From Helicobacteraceae bacterium (GTDB lineage: Bacteria > Campylobacterota > Campylobacteria > Campylobacterales > SZUA-545): a DNA stretch of 50,164 nt. Made by a program: the position numbers and the translations under genes. The notes under the pieces were generated by a model. The model ran no database searches, was not told the DNA's origin, and was given only the letters and a program-made list of their open reading frames with translations. Of the stretch, positions 32,530 to 41,555 are shown piece by piece (position 1 is the first letter of the stretch; every line of letters begins with the position of its first letter). Location of the stretch: the NCBI GenBank assembly GCA_031258155.1, contig JAIRNH010000032.1, positions 1 to 50,164 on the forward strand. Direction: 5' to 3'.

Positions 32530-34289
32530 TTTATCCGCTCCAAGCGGTAAAACTCGCCGTCTTGATAGTTTCGCGCCTCAAAACCGTTGAAGTCTATCAG
32601 GCGAAAACCTTCCGGCAGAGTAAGCGGCGCGTTTTCGCCCTCTCCAACGCCGACATAACGCGCGTTTTTAAGCCAGATCGGACTTTGCGGCGTTATAAGC
32701 AGTTCGATCTCGCCTTCCTCCGCGGCGAAAACCTGATACATTCCTCCGGAACGCAAGCGATGAAGGCGGTTAAGCGATTGCGGCAGGCGGCTATCGTATT
32801 GCGCCCAAAGCGCGGCGCGATCCGTTTCTGCGATCTCGATCGCCTTCGTTACGCCCGTAAGAGCGTCGCTTTTTAGATCGCCGTTTGGCGCAAGCGGGTT
32901 CCAGCCGCGCCTAAAAAACGCGACCGCCTTGCGCGGTCTTATCGGAAGCGACGCAAAACTTTCGCCGCCGTATTCCAGCGCGATCGCGCCGCCCCATTTC
33001 GCGCGCAAAAACGCCGCGCTTTCGTCGATGATCGTCAAGCGTCGCGGTTCGCCCTCCTCGTCCTCGCCGTAAATCCACCCAAAGGGCAAAAAGCGATCTT
33101 CGCTTATCAAAACCGCCTTTGCCTCGAAGCCCTCCGCGTTCAGGCGAACCTCGCTTCCGTTTGGCAGCGTCGGATAAGCCAGATCGCCGCTAAAGAGACG
33201 AACGCCGTAGCGATCGGCGTATAACGCGCCGCCCCCCGCTCGCGCCTCCAGCGCGCCGCCGCTTAGGATGGTTGCGCTTAAAGGCGCTGCGATCGATACG
33301 CTGCTCTCGCCGATCGCGCCGCGAACGCTCGCGTCGTTCTCGATTGTCAGCGTTATATTTTCGCAACTTAATATATAGCCGCCCTCCGCGCGTTCGGTTA
33401 GTTTCGCGCGCGGCGGCGCCAAGAGAGCTAACAGAGCTTTTTTTTGCGCGTCGCGAAACTCTACGCTAAGCCAGCCGCCCTCTAGCGTTTGTATAGTCCG
33501 CGAAACCCCGTCGATCGTTTTTGTAAGCGGCGTTTTAGCCGCGCCGAATTCGGATCGCCCGACGATTTTAATATCGATCGCGATCGGCTCCGCGCCCTTA
33601 AACGGGATAAAGATAAGCCGATCGTTGCCCAGCGCGTCGGCGTTTGCGATAAACGTCAGCCCTTTATCGTCGATAAACGCGGCGCCCTTTGTAGGCTCCA
33701 ACGCGATTATCGGCTCGAACTTGAAAGCCGACCAAAAGGGCGTTCGCGCCCTCGCGCCCGACTCTATCTCCAAAAACGCGTCAAGCGCGATCAATCCGCG
33801 CTCGGTTATCGCGATCTGTTTTTTGACCAGCCTATCGTCTTTCGCGGCATAAACGGCGAAAAAACCGCCCTTTGGCTCGCCAGAATATACAACTCTGTCG
33901 CCTTCGATCGCGAGCGTTCCGTAAGGGGCGCCGCTTAGCGCGGGCGGCGCGTTTTGGGCTAGGTCGTCTATGCGCCATATAAACGGGTTTGACTTCGCGC
34001 GGCTTTCAAAGGAGATAAAACGGCTGTAGTCCGCGCCGAGCGGCGCGATCTCGACTAGCCCTTCGCCCTTTTTGCCAAGCGATCTAACCTCGATGTAGTT
34101 TTCGTTTTCGTTGATTTTCAGGTCGATGATCGACGGCGTATGATTAACGGCGATCCACTTTTCATTCAAAAACAGCCTGATCCTCTCCGGTTTGCCGTCC
34201 GCGCTTAAAACGCGGTGTTCAAACTCCTGCGCGAACGCGAAAACGGCGAAAACAAGAAAAGTCCGCAAATAACCGCCCATTGACGGCAT
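32526..34289 (-). CDS. Large exported protein of unknown function
   Basis: A 587-residue protein with an N-terminal signal peptide (YLRTFLVFAVFAFAQEF). The rest is predicted mostly beta (for example RIRLFLNEKWIAVNHTPSII and GGAIALEYGGESFASLPIRP) with no membrane helix, catalytic motif or repeat that I recognise. An ATG at 34289 and one at 34280 (MGGYL) are both possible; neither has a good ribosome site. It is coupled to the lipoprotein downstream and is divergent from pckA. A structural or adhesin-like envelope role is only a guess. Confidence 0.6.
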   Translation of the reverse strand: MPSMGGYLRTFLVFAVFAFAQEFEHRVLSADGKPERIRLFLNEKWIAVNHTPSIIDLKINENENYIEVRSLGKKGEGLVEIAPLGADYSRFISFESRAKSNPFIWRIDDLAQNAPPALSGAPYGTLAIEGDRVVYSGEPKGGFFAVYAAKDDRLVKKQIAITERGLIALDAFLEIESGARARTPFWSAFKFEPIIALEPTKGAAFIDDKGLTFIANADALGNDRLIFIPFKGAEPIAIDIKIVGRSEFGAAKTPLTKTIDGVSRTIQTLEGGWLSVEFRDAQKKALLALLAPPRAKLTERAEGGYILSCENITLTIENDASVRGAIGESSVSIAAPLSATILSGGALEARAGGGALYADRYGVRLFSGDLAYPTLPNGSEVRLNAEGFEAKAVLISEDRFLPFGWIYGEDEEGEPRRLTIIDESAAFLRAKWGGAIALEYGGESFASLPIRPRKAVAFFRRGWNPLAPNGDLKSDALTGVTKAIEIAETDRAALWAQYDSRLPQSLNRLHRLRSGGMYQVFAAEEGEIELLITPQSPIWLKNARYVGVGEGENAPLTLPEGFRLIDFNGFEARNYQDGEFYRLERIK

Positions 34290-34414
34290 TTTAACCGCGA
34301 ACGAATAAAAAACGCGCCCCGAACGACTAGTTTTTGCTCTTTGGCAATCAATAAAACTCGCAACTTTAATATAAACAAATCTAAACTACTCATAAAATTT
34401 GTAAGGAGATCACA

Positions 34415-35992
34415 ATGATTGATTGGACAAAAGAGCTGAAGCTGGATTCGGTCGGCAGAGTTTATCGCAACCTCTCATACGACGAGATTTACGAGCATGA
34501 GAAGAGCAACGGCGAAGTCGTCTTTACAAAAAGCGGCGCGGCGGCGGTCGATACGGGCAAATTCACGGGACGCAGTCCAAAGGACAAATATTTTGTGAAA
34601 GCCGATCCGTCGCAAAAATATATCGCGTGGGGCAAGGTCAATCAACCGACCTCGAAAGAGGCGTTTGACGATCTATTCAAGCTCGCTAGGGAGCGTTTGA
34701 GCGGCAAGGATATTTACGTGTTTGACGGCTATAGCGGCGCCAACGCCAAAACCCGTAAAAGCGTGCGCTTCGTTACGGAGCTTGCGTGGCAGCACCACTT
34801 TGTAACCAATATGTTTATCCGTCCCGATAGGCGGGATTTGGAAAACTACAAGCCCGATTTTATCGTTTATAACGCCTGCAAAACGGTCGATAACGACTAC
34901 AAAAAACGCGGGCATAACTCCGAGGTGTTTGTGGTGTTCAACGTCGAGGAGAATATCGCGCTGATCGGCGGCACGTATTACGGCGGCGAGATGAAAAAGG
35001 GCATATTCACGATGATGAACTATTGGCTGCCGCTTCAGGGTATCCTCTCTATGCACTGCTCGGCAAACGTGGGCGAAAAGGGCGACGTCGCGCTATTTTT
35101 CGGGCTTTCAGGCACGGGCAAAACGACGCTTTCAACCGATCCCGCGCGCAGGCTGATTGGCGACGACGAACACGGCTGGGACGACGACGGCATATTTAAC
35201 TTCGAGGGCGGTTGCTACGCCAAAACGATCAAACTCGATCCCAACAGCGAGCCTGAAATCTACGCGGCTATAAAACGCGACGCTTTGTTAGAAAACGTGG
35301 TGGTGCGCGGCGATCTTTCGGTGGATTACGACGACGGGAGCAAGACCGAAAACACCCGCGTGAGCTACCCGATCGAGCATATAGCAAACCACGAAAAGAC
35401 GCTGAAGGCGGGACACCCAAACAACATTATCTTTCTCTCATACGACGCTTTTGGCGTGTTGCCGCCCGTGGCGAAGCTGACCAAAGAGCAGGCGATGTAT
35501 TACTTTTTGAGCGGCTATACCGCGAAAGTCGCGGGGACGGAGCGGGGCGTTACCGAACCGCAAACGACGTTTAGCGCCTGCTTTGGAGAGGTGTTTATGA
35601 CGCTTCACCCGACCGATTACGCCAAGTTGCTGGGCGAAAAGATCGACAAGCATAAGGCTAACGTCTATCTTGTGAATACGGGGCTTAGCGGCGGAGCGTA
35701 TGGCGTGGGCAAACGAATGAGTATAAAAACGACGCGCGGTTGCGTTAACGCGATCCTAAACGGATCGATCGAAAAAGCCGCGTTCAAAACTACGCCTATC
35801 TTTGGGCTTGCGATACCGGAAACATTGGAGGGCGTAGATAGCGCCATTTTGGATCCAAAAAGCGCGTGGGCGGATAAAGCGGCGTATGACCGGACGGCGA
35901 AAAAACTCGCCGAAGAGTTTATTAAAAATTTCAAACGCTATCAAGGCGGAAACAGCGCGTTTGATTTCAGCGCCGCGGGACCAAAAGTATAG
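34415..35992 (+). CDS. pckA: Phosphoenolpyruvate carboxykinase (ATP)
   Basis: A 525-residue enzyme of standard length. [12 protein letters not shown], the P-loop [11 protein letters not shown] at about 229-239 and [20 protein letters not shown] (kinase-2 and metal site) are all present. It converts oxaloacetate and ATP to PEP, CO2 and ADP for gluconeogenesis, important in amino-acid-using Campylobacterota. AAGGAG lies seven bases before the ATG. A hairpin follows the stop. Confidence 0.96.
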   Translation: MIDWTKELKLDSVGRVYRNLSYDEIYEHEKSNGEVVFTKSGAAAVDTGKFTGRSPKDKYFVKADPSQKYIAWGKVNQPTSKEAFDDLFKLARERLSGKDIYVFDGYSGANAKTRKSVRFVTELAWQHHFVTNMFIRPDRRDLENYKPDFIVYNACKTVDNDYKKRGHNSEVFVVFNVEENIALIGGTYYGGEMKKGIFTMMNYWLPLQGILSMHCSANVGEKGDVALFFGLSGTGKTTLSTDPARRLIGDDEHGWDDDGIFNFEGGCYAKTIKLDPNSEPEIYAAIKRDALLENVVVRGDLSVDYDDGSKTENTRVSYPIEHIANHEKTLKAGHPNNIIFLSYDAFGVLPPVAKLTKEQAMYYFLSGYTAKVAGTERGVTEPQTTFSACFGEVFMTLHPTDYAKLLGEKIDKHKANVYLVNTGLSGGAYGVGKRMSIKTTRGCVNAILNGSIEKAAFKTTPIFGLAIPETLEGVDSAILDPKSAWADKAAYDRTAKKLAEEFIKNFKRYQGGNSAFDFSAAGPKV

Positions 35993-35999
35993 ATCGACG

Positions 36000-36021
36000 G
36001 AGATCGGAAAAGTCCGATCTC
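36000..36021 (+). terminator. Hairpin after pckA
   Basis: GAGATCGG, loop AAAAGT, CCGATCTC: an eight-pair perfect stem eight bases past the pckA stop. No strong U-run follows. Confidence 0.5.
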
Positions 36022-36059
36022 GCGTTACATTTTCGTAAGTTTTTAGCGGAGGGCAAAAA

Positions 36060-36881
36060 GTGGGAGAGCTTATCGGCGTTTATAAAGTTAAAGCGCTCAG
36101 ATTTTTAGTTATGCGCGTTAGCGGCGCGGGTATATTTGCCATAGGAGCGCTGATCGTCTGGGCGTTAAGCGCTCTTAATTATAGCGGCTCGATTACCGCT
36201 CTTGCGGCGTTTGCTCTGTTTCTTCTCGCGTTGGGGGCGTTTTTTATTTATAGCTCGTTTGTATTGAAGCCAAAATACTACTTTGAAGCCTACGAAAACG
36301 GCGTGGTCGTCAAACGCAAAAGCGGCGACGTTAGCTTAATGTTTTCGGAAATAGAAGACGTTTTGCCATACGTTACGGCGAGCAGAGAAAATCTTGAATT
36401 TAGGATAAATAACGTAGCTTTTCGTAAAGACGCGCAAAACGAATGGTTCGTGATTACTTTTCAGTATGAGAACGGCGCCGCGTTGATTGACGGTTTTCTT
36501 GAATTACACGCCGAACATAGAGGTTCAAAACAAGTAGAAGAGATTGAGAAAGCGGGATTTACGTCTATTAAATATGTAGAGAAATCGGCGCTTACCAAAG
36601 AGGCTTTTTCGCCAAAAGCGCTTATCGATTCACACGGCGAATATCTAAAAAAATACGAGAATTATAAAACTCTCTATTTGGCGGCGGATCATATAAAAAT
36701 CGAGAATCAAACCGTCTATTTTGATCAAAGCGATCGAATGGAGATAAAGGGATTGACTTCGGATACGATCTACATAATAGATCAAAACGGTAAAGAGAAA
36801 TTTTCTATCCCGTATCTCGCGGTATTTTCGCCTGATATTTTTATCGCGATTTTATCGACAAAAGTAGAGTTTAAGCGCTAA
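36060..36881 (+). CDS. Membrane protein of unknown function
   Basis: A 273-residue protein with two hydrophobic helices near the N-terminus (about 20-40 and 45-68, GSITALAAFALFLLALGAFF) and a long soluble remainder rich in charged beta-like segments. No motif recognised. It starts at GTG 36060 with GGAGGG upstream. Its stop codon overlaps the ATG of the bioD remnant (TAATG). Confidence 0.65.
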   Translation: MGELIGVYKVKALRFLVMRVSGAGIFAIGALIVWALSALNYSGSITALAAFALFLLALGAFFIYSSFVLKPKYYFEAYENGVVVKRKSGDVSLMFSEIEDVLPYVTASRENLEFRINNVAFRKDAQNEWFVITFQYENGAALIDGFLELHAEHRGSKQVEEIEKAGFTSIKYVEKSALTKEAFSPKALIDSHGEYLKKYENYKTLYLAADHIKIENQTVYFDQSDRMEIKGLTSDTIYIIDQNGKEKFSIPYLAVFSPDIFIAILSTKVEFKR

Positions 36882-37053
36882 TGTTCGCTAAAACGATCTT
36901 TATTGGCGCTACGAGAGCGGGCGCAGGCATATAGCCCATTACGCGGAGTTAGGGATTAAAGTAGCGCCGTTTAAGCCGATTGAAACGGGCGTAGTCGATC
37001 TGATCGCCGACGCGCAAAGGCTTAAAAAGCCGCCGATTCCGCTTGCAATCTAA
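36881..37053 (+). pseudogene. bioD: Remnant of dethiobiotin synthetase
   Basis: ATG 36881 opens AKTIFIGATRAGAG, matching the start of BioD (F-x-x-x-T-N-T-D-x-G-K), and then hits a stop. Another frame continues with HYAELGIKVAPFKPIETGV and DAQRLKKPPIPL, which correspond to the BioD helix, the K-P-I-E-T-G substrate loop and the following D-A segment. It ends at TAA 37051-37053. The P-loop GKT is gone, and the roughly 200-residue gene is reduced to about 57 codons, so this is a decayed gene rather than a functional one. Confidence 0.75.
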
Positions 37054-37195
37054 GTTTTGATCTTAAGAGCCCCGTTCGCTTTGAGCGGGATACGCGGCTT
37101 GCCTAGCCGAAAGAGAATTAAGCGGCGCTCGCGCCGCCAACCTTTCGCGTTTTCGCAAATATGATAGCATTCGCGCAATAGTTGGACGGTAGTAA

Positions 37196-38251
37196 ATGCT
37201 TGATCGATATATCGCTTGGCTCTATTTTCGCCATACGGCTCTGATTCTCGCCGCGCTGACGACGTTTTTTGTCGGCATGGATACGTTAGGCGCCGCCTCA
37301 AAACTGCCGGATTCGGCTAACCTAATTTTACTATTCGCGCTGTTTCGCGCCGCTAGGGCGCTGGATATTATCCTACCGCTCTCGCTGGTTTTCGGCGCGA
37401 TTGCGACAAACATTCGGCTTGTTCGCTCAAACGAGCTCGTGGCGCTTTATAGCATAGGCGCCTCGCGGCTGAAAACGCTTAAGCCGTTTGTAGTCGTATC
37501 CCTTGCGATCTCGTGCGCCTATATCGCGCTCTGCTCGACGCAGTTTGTCTATCTTAGCGACAAAGCCGACGCGATCAAGCAAAAACGCGACTTCTCGACT
37601 ATCACGCAGGATCTTTTTATCCGCTACGACAACCGTTTCATCTATATTAAAGAGCTTCTGCCGCTACAAAACGAGGCTAGAGGCGTAGATATTTTGGAGG
37701 TTATAGACGGCGATCTCTCCCGCTTTATCCGCGCCAAGAAAGGCGTTTTCAAAGACGGCGTTTGGCTGCTTAGCGACGTATCGATCATAACCAAACCCTC
37801 CGAGTTAATACTTGGCGATTCGGGCATCGTCGCGGAGGAGCGCGAAAACATGGAGGAGCTGCGGGGATTCAGACCCGACGTTATGGATACGATCTACGAG
37901 CAAAAATTCACATATAGTCTAATAGACGCGGCGCGCGCGTGGATACTGTTTGCCAATCAGGATATAAACACCTATCGCATTCGCAGCATACTATACGCTA
38001 CAATCGTTTTTCCTCTGTTCGCGCCGCTCTTTGTCTCGCTCGTATTTGCTTACGCGCCGGTTAGCCCTCGTTTTTTCAACATGGCTATGTTTAGCTCCGT
38101 ATCGATTTTATCGGTTTTGGTGGCGTGGGGCGCGCTTTACTCGTTGGCGCAGGCGGCAAAAAACGGCGCCGCGTCTCCCGAAGCCGCGCTTTTGCTTCCG
38201 TTTGCGCTTAGCGCCGCGATCGTCGCTCTCCTGCTGAAAAGAAAATTGTGA
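37196..38251 (+). CDS. LptF/LptG-family permease (YjgP/YjgQ)
   Basis: A 351-residue membrane protein: three helices in the first 120 residues, a periplasmic beta domain (about 130-260) and three C-terminal helices. DRYIAWLYFRHTALILAALT and RLVRSNELVALYSIGASRLK are typical of YjgP/YjgQ. LptF and LptG form the ABC permease that extracts LPS or lipooligosaccharide for transport to the outer membrane. LptG is more likely by gene order, but I cannot decide. The 142 bases before it contain no further gene. Confidence 0.75.
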   Translation: MLDRYIAWLYFRHTALILAALTTFFVGMDTLGAASKLPDSANLILLFALFRAARALDIILPLSLVFGAIATNIRLVRSNELVALYSIGASRLKTLKPFVVVSLAISCAYIALCSTQFVYLSDKADAIKQKRDFSTITQDLFIRYDNRFIYIKELLPLQNEARGVDILEVIDGDLSRFIRAKKGVFKDGVWLLSDVSIITKPSELILGDSGIVAEERENMEELRGFRPDVMDTIYEQKFTYSLIDAARAWILFANQDINTYRIRSILYATIVFPLFAPLFVSLVFAYAPVSPRFFNMAMFSSVSILSVLVAWGALYSLAQAAKNGAASPEAALLLPFALSAAIVALLLKRKL

Positions 38252-38441
38252 TCCGCGCGAATAAAAGCGTCTTAGCCGCCGTCAATCGCAAAAACGAGGC
38301 GGGCTTTGCGGGTTTGGTTTATTAAGCTAGATATGCTCCTTTTTGATATACTGCCGCCAAATAGCGAGAAAACGGGCTTTTGAATATATACGCGTTCAAC
38401 TCTCCCATTTTTGCGACTATAATCTAGGCGAAACGATACGG

Positions 38442-38843
38442 ATGCGAATAGACTATAAGGCGATTTTTGGCGACGTTAAAACGATAGCGATTGCGGGGCT
38501 TTCGCCCGATCCGTCTAAACCGAGCCATTACGTGTCGGAATATCTACAGAAACGCGGCTATAAGATCGCGCCGATATATCCAAAAGGCGAGACGATTTTG
38601 GGCGAAAGGGTTTACGGCTCGCTAACGCAAATCCCCGATTGCGTCGATATGGTCGTTATGTTTCGCAAAGCAAGCTACGCAAACGGGCTTATCGACGAGG
38701 CGATCGCGCGCGGCGACGTTAAAGTCTTTTGGCTTCAAGAGGGGATTATAAACGACGAGGCATGCGAAAAAGCGGCGCGGCGCGGCATTGTCGCCGTGCA
38801 GGATCGTTGCGCTATGAAAATACACAGAGAAACTTGCAAATGA
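38442..38843 (+). CDS. CoA-binding domain protein (YccU-like)
   Basis: About 133 residues. A Rossmann-type CoA-binding domain: VKTIAIAGLSPDPSKPSHYV (glycine loop), YLQKRGYKIAPIYPKG and CVDMVVMFRKA. Such proteins are of uncertain role; some bind CoA. ATG 38442 is used since the domain begins there. Its last codon overlaps the ilvA start (ATGA), so the two are translationally coupled. Confidence 0.82.
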   Translation: MRIDYKAIFGDVKTIAIAGLSPDPSKPSHYVSEYLQKRGYKIAPIYPKGETILGERVYGSLTQIPDCVDMVVMFRKASYANGLIDEAIARGDVKVFWLQEGIINDEACEKAARRGIVAVQDRCAMKIHRETCK

Positions 38844-40048
38844 TTACTATCAAAGACATACAAGAGGCTAGATCGCGCATAGAGGTCGCGCTGGCGAAAA
38901 CGTCGTTCGCGTTTGGACCGTTTATCAGCGAATATACGGGGTTAAATATATTTTTCAAAAAAGAGAATCTGCAAAACACGGGCAGCTTCAAATTGCGCGG
39001 CGCGTTCAACAAGATCGCCTCGCTTAGCGACGTCGATCGCGCCAAAGGGGTGATCGCCGCCAGCGCCGGTAACCATGCGCAGGGGGTGGCGTATTCCGCT
39101 CGCCATTTTGGAATCAAAAGCTATATCGTAATGCCCGAAGCCACGCCGTTACTAAAGGTAAACGGAGTTAAGAGCTTGGGCGGCGCGGCGATTTTGCGCG
39201 GCGCGAATTACGACGAGGCTTACGATTACGCCCTATCTTACGCCAAAGAGCGCAATCTTACCTTTGTTCACCCATTTGCCGACGAGGCGGTTATAGCGGG
39301 GCAGGGAACGATCGCGCTGGAAATGCTTGACGAGATCGGCGATCTAGACGCGATTGTCGCTCCGATTGGCGGCGGCGGGTTGATTAGCGGCGTGGCGACG
39401 GCGGCGAAAGCGCTTAGCCCGAACATTAAAATAATAGGCGTCAACGCCGTCGGCGCGAACGCTATGAAAAACTCGTTTTACGCCAAAAAACCGATCAACA
39501 GCCAGAGCGTTCGCACGATCGCGGACGGCATAGCGGTCAGGGACGTTTCTTTAACGACCTTCGAGTATATAAGCTCGCTTTTGGACGATATTGTCGAGGT
39601 GGACGACGAGGAGATCGCCAACGCGATTTTGTTTTTGATCGAAAAACAGAAGCTCGTCGTCGAAGGCGCCGGCGCGGTCGGCGCGGCGGCGGCGCTACAC
39701 AATCGCCTAAATCTTAAAAAAGGCGCTAAGGTCGGCATAATCCTAAGCGGCGGCAATATCGACGTAACGATGCTCTCCGTGATTATCGAAAAAGGTCTGG
39801 TGAAATCGCACCGTAAAATGTTGCTAACCGTAACGCTGATCGATAAACCCGGCAGTCTAAGGAAATTATCGGCGGCGCTAAGCGAGGCGAACGCGAATAT
39901 CGTGCATATCGACTACGATCGCACCGCCCGCTCGCTGGATTACGGCGACGCTTACGTCTCCGTAGCGCTTGAAACGAAGGGCGCGGAACATCAAGAGCAA
40001 ATCCGCGCTAAGCTGCGCGCCGACGGATTTGCATTCAAAGAGGTTTAA
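38840..40048 (+). CDS. ilvA: Threonine ammonia-lyase (dehydratase)
   Basis: A 402-residue PLP enzyme. The cofactor lysine is K51 in NTGSFKLRGA; GAGAVGAAAALHNRL and VGIILSGGNIDVTM are family motifs; a single C-terminal ACT-like domain (about 325-402, MLLTVTLIDKPGSLRKLSAA) suggests feedback control. It deaminates threonine to 2-oxobutyrate for isoleucine synthesis or catabolism. ATG 38840 is coupled to the upstream gene. Confidence 0.92.
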   Translation: MITIKDIQEARSRIEVALAKTSFAFGPFISEYTGLNIFFKKENLQNTGSFKLRGAFNKIASLSDVDRAKGVIAASAGNHAQGVAYSARHFGIKSYIVMPEATPLLKVNGVKSLGGAAILRGANYDEAYDYALSYAKERNLTFVHPFADEAVIAGQGTIALEMLDEIGDLDAIVAPIGGGGLISGVATAAKALSPNIKIIGVNAVGANAMKNSFYAKKPINSQSVRTIADGIAVRDVSLTTFEYISSLLDDIVEVDDEEIANAILFLIEKQKLVVEGAGAVGAAAALHNRLNLKKGAKVGIILSGGNIDVTMLSVIIEKGLVKSHRKMLLTVTLIDKPGSLRKLSAALSEANANIVHIDYDRTARSLDYGDAYVSVALETKGAEHQEQIRAKLRADGFAFKEV

Positions 40049-40051
40049 TAA

Positions 40052-40369
40052 ATGGAGCATATGCTTTTGTCGTATCAAAACGAGTTGATATTCGGCGTTT
40101 TGTTGAATATAGCGCTGACTTTGGGCTTTGGATTATACAAGGCGTTTAACGTTGATATTATGGAGGTTACGAAACTAATCGATCGCTATCCGATCGCTCC
40201 TAATTACGTCAAAACTATATTGCTTCTACTTACGCCGTATATCGGAAGTTGTTATGTTTTTTACGAGTTGTTTATGTTGCAAAAAACGATCAATCGCGGC
40301 AAAACGGTTTATGACTATATCGAGAATAAGATCGTCAAGGAATACGCTCGGCGGCGATCGAGAAAATGA
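40052..40369 (+). CDS. Small membrane protein of unknown function
   Basis: A 105-residue protein with two hydrophobic helices (about 12-32 and 52-75, TILLLLTPYIGSCYVFYELF) and a basic C-terminal tail (EYARRRSRK). The ATG at 40052 lies three bases after the ilvA stop. I do not recognise it. Confidence 0.6.
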   Translation: MEHMLLSYQNELIFGVLLNIALTLGFGLYKAFNVDIMEVTKLIDRYPIAPNYVKTILLLLTPYIGSCYVFYELFMLQKTINRGKTVYDYIENKIVKEYARRRSRK

Positions 40370-40403
40370 GCGTTGAAACGGCGATTTTAACAAAGGACGA
40401 CGA

Positions 40404-41387
40404 TTGAGCGGCTACGCGATCGCGCTTTTGAATATGGGCGGAGCGGCAAACAACAAAGAGGTTCCGCTGTTTTTAAGAAATATGTTCCGCGATCGTCATA
40501 TTTTGCGAATCGGCTTTCGCCCGCTTCGCTATTTTTTGGCGTGGATAATCGCCTTAAGGCGCAAATCGCAAGCGCTGGCGCATTACGCGCTGATTGGAGA
40601 GAGATCGCCGCTGCTAAGTCACGCGAGATCGTTGGCTGATAAGTTATCTAAAATCGCCGCCGCGCCCGTTTTTCTCGTTATGCGATACGCGCCGCCTTTT
40701 ACCGACGAAGCGGTAAAAGCGATCAAGGCGAGCGGCGCAGATAAGCTGGTTTTGCTTCCGCTCTATCCGCAGTATTCCACCGCTACGACGCTGTCGTCGT
40801 TAGAGTGTTTTTACGACGAGATGAAAAAAATATCTTTCGGTCTTCCGATCGCCGTCGTCGATCGTTTTTACGATCATCCGACGTATAACGCTTGCATTGT
40901 CGACGAAATTAAAGCGGCGTTAGAATCTAAAAACTCTAACGAATTCGCTTTGATTTTCTCCGCGCACGGCTTGCCGCAAAGCGTGATCGATAAGGGCGAT
41001 CCGTATCAAAGAGAGTGCGAAGCGCACGTTCAGATTTTATCAAAACGTCTAACGCTAGAAAATATCGATTTTGAAACGATCCGTTTGGCGTATCAATCTA
41101 AGGTCGGACCGCTTAAATGGATAACGCCTTCTTTGGATCTCGTTATTAACGATTTACATAGTAAAGGCGCGCGAAAACTATTAATCGTTCCGCTAAGTTT
41201 TACGATCGATAATCTTGAAACGGATTACGAGCTTTCGATAGAGTATTACAATCGCGCTAAAGAAAAGGGCTATGAAGAGGTTTTAATCGCCCGTTGCCCA
41301 AACGACTCCGATCGTTTCGCCTTAGCGTTAAGCGAGCTTGCGAACGCGGCGGCGATCGTCGCTTTTCCGAACAAGCGCGAGCGCTAG
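40404..41387 (+). CDS. hemH: Ferrochelatase
   Basis: A 327-residue enzyme. IALLNMGGA at the start, LLPLYPQYSTATTLS (about 117-131), the catalytic His H188 in FSAHGLP and the metal-side Glu E272 in FTIDNLETDYEL match ferrochelatase. It inserts Fe2+ into protoporphyrin IX (or a coproporphyrin form) to make heme. TTG 40404 is supported by AAAGGA upstream. It follows the small membrane protein by 34 bases. Confidence 0.93.
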   Translation: MSGYAIALLNMGGAANNKEVPLFLRNMFRDRHILRIGFRPLRYFLAWIIALRRKSQALAHYALIGERSPLLSHARSLADKLSKIAAAPVFLVMRYAPPFTDEAVKAIKASGADKLVLLPLYPQYSTATTLSSLECFYDEMKKISFGLPIAVVDRFYDHPTYNACIVDEIKAALESKNSNEFALIFSAHGLPQSVIDKGDPYQRECEAHVQILSKRLTLENIDFETIRLAYQSKVGPLKWITPSLDLVINDLHSKGARKLLIVPLSFTIDNLETDYELSIEYYNRAKEKGYEEVLIARCPNDSDRFALALSELANAAAIVAFPNKRER

Positions 41388-41555
41388 CTAAAACGCCTAC
41401 TATTTGGCGACGCGTAGCGGGCGCTAACCTGTAAAACGCAACGCCGATCGCGGCGTTACCGCAAGACGCGCGAACTAGACGATCGCGGCGCGTTGCGGAC
41501 ATTAAAAAAAGAAAACCTGATACGCGATTAACGCTTTAGATCGCGCGATCGCTCG

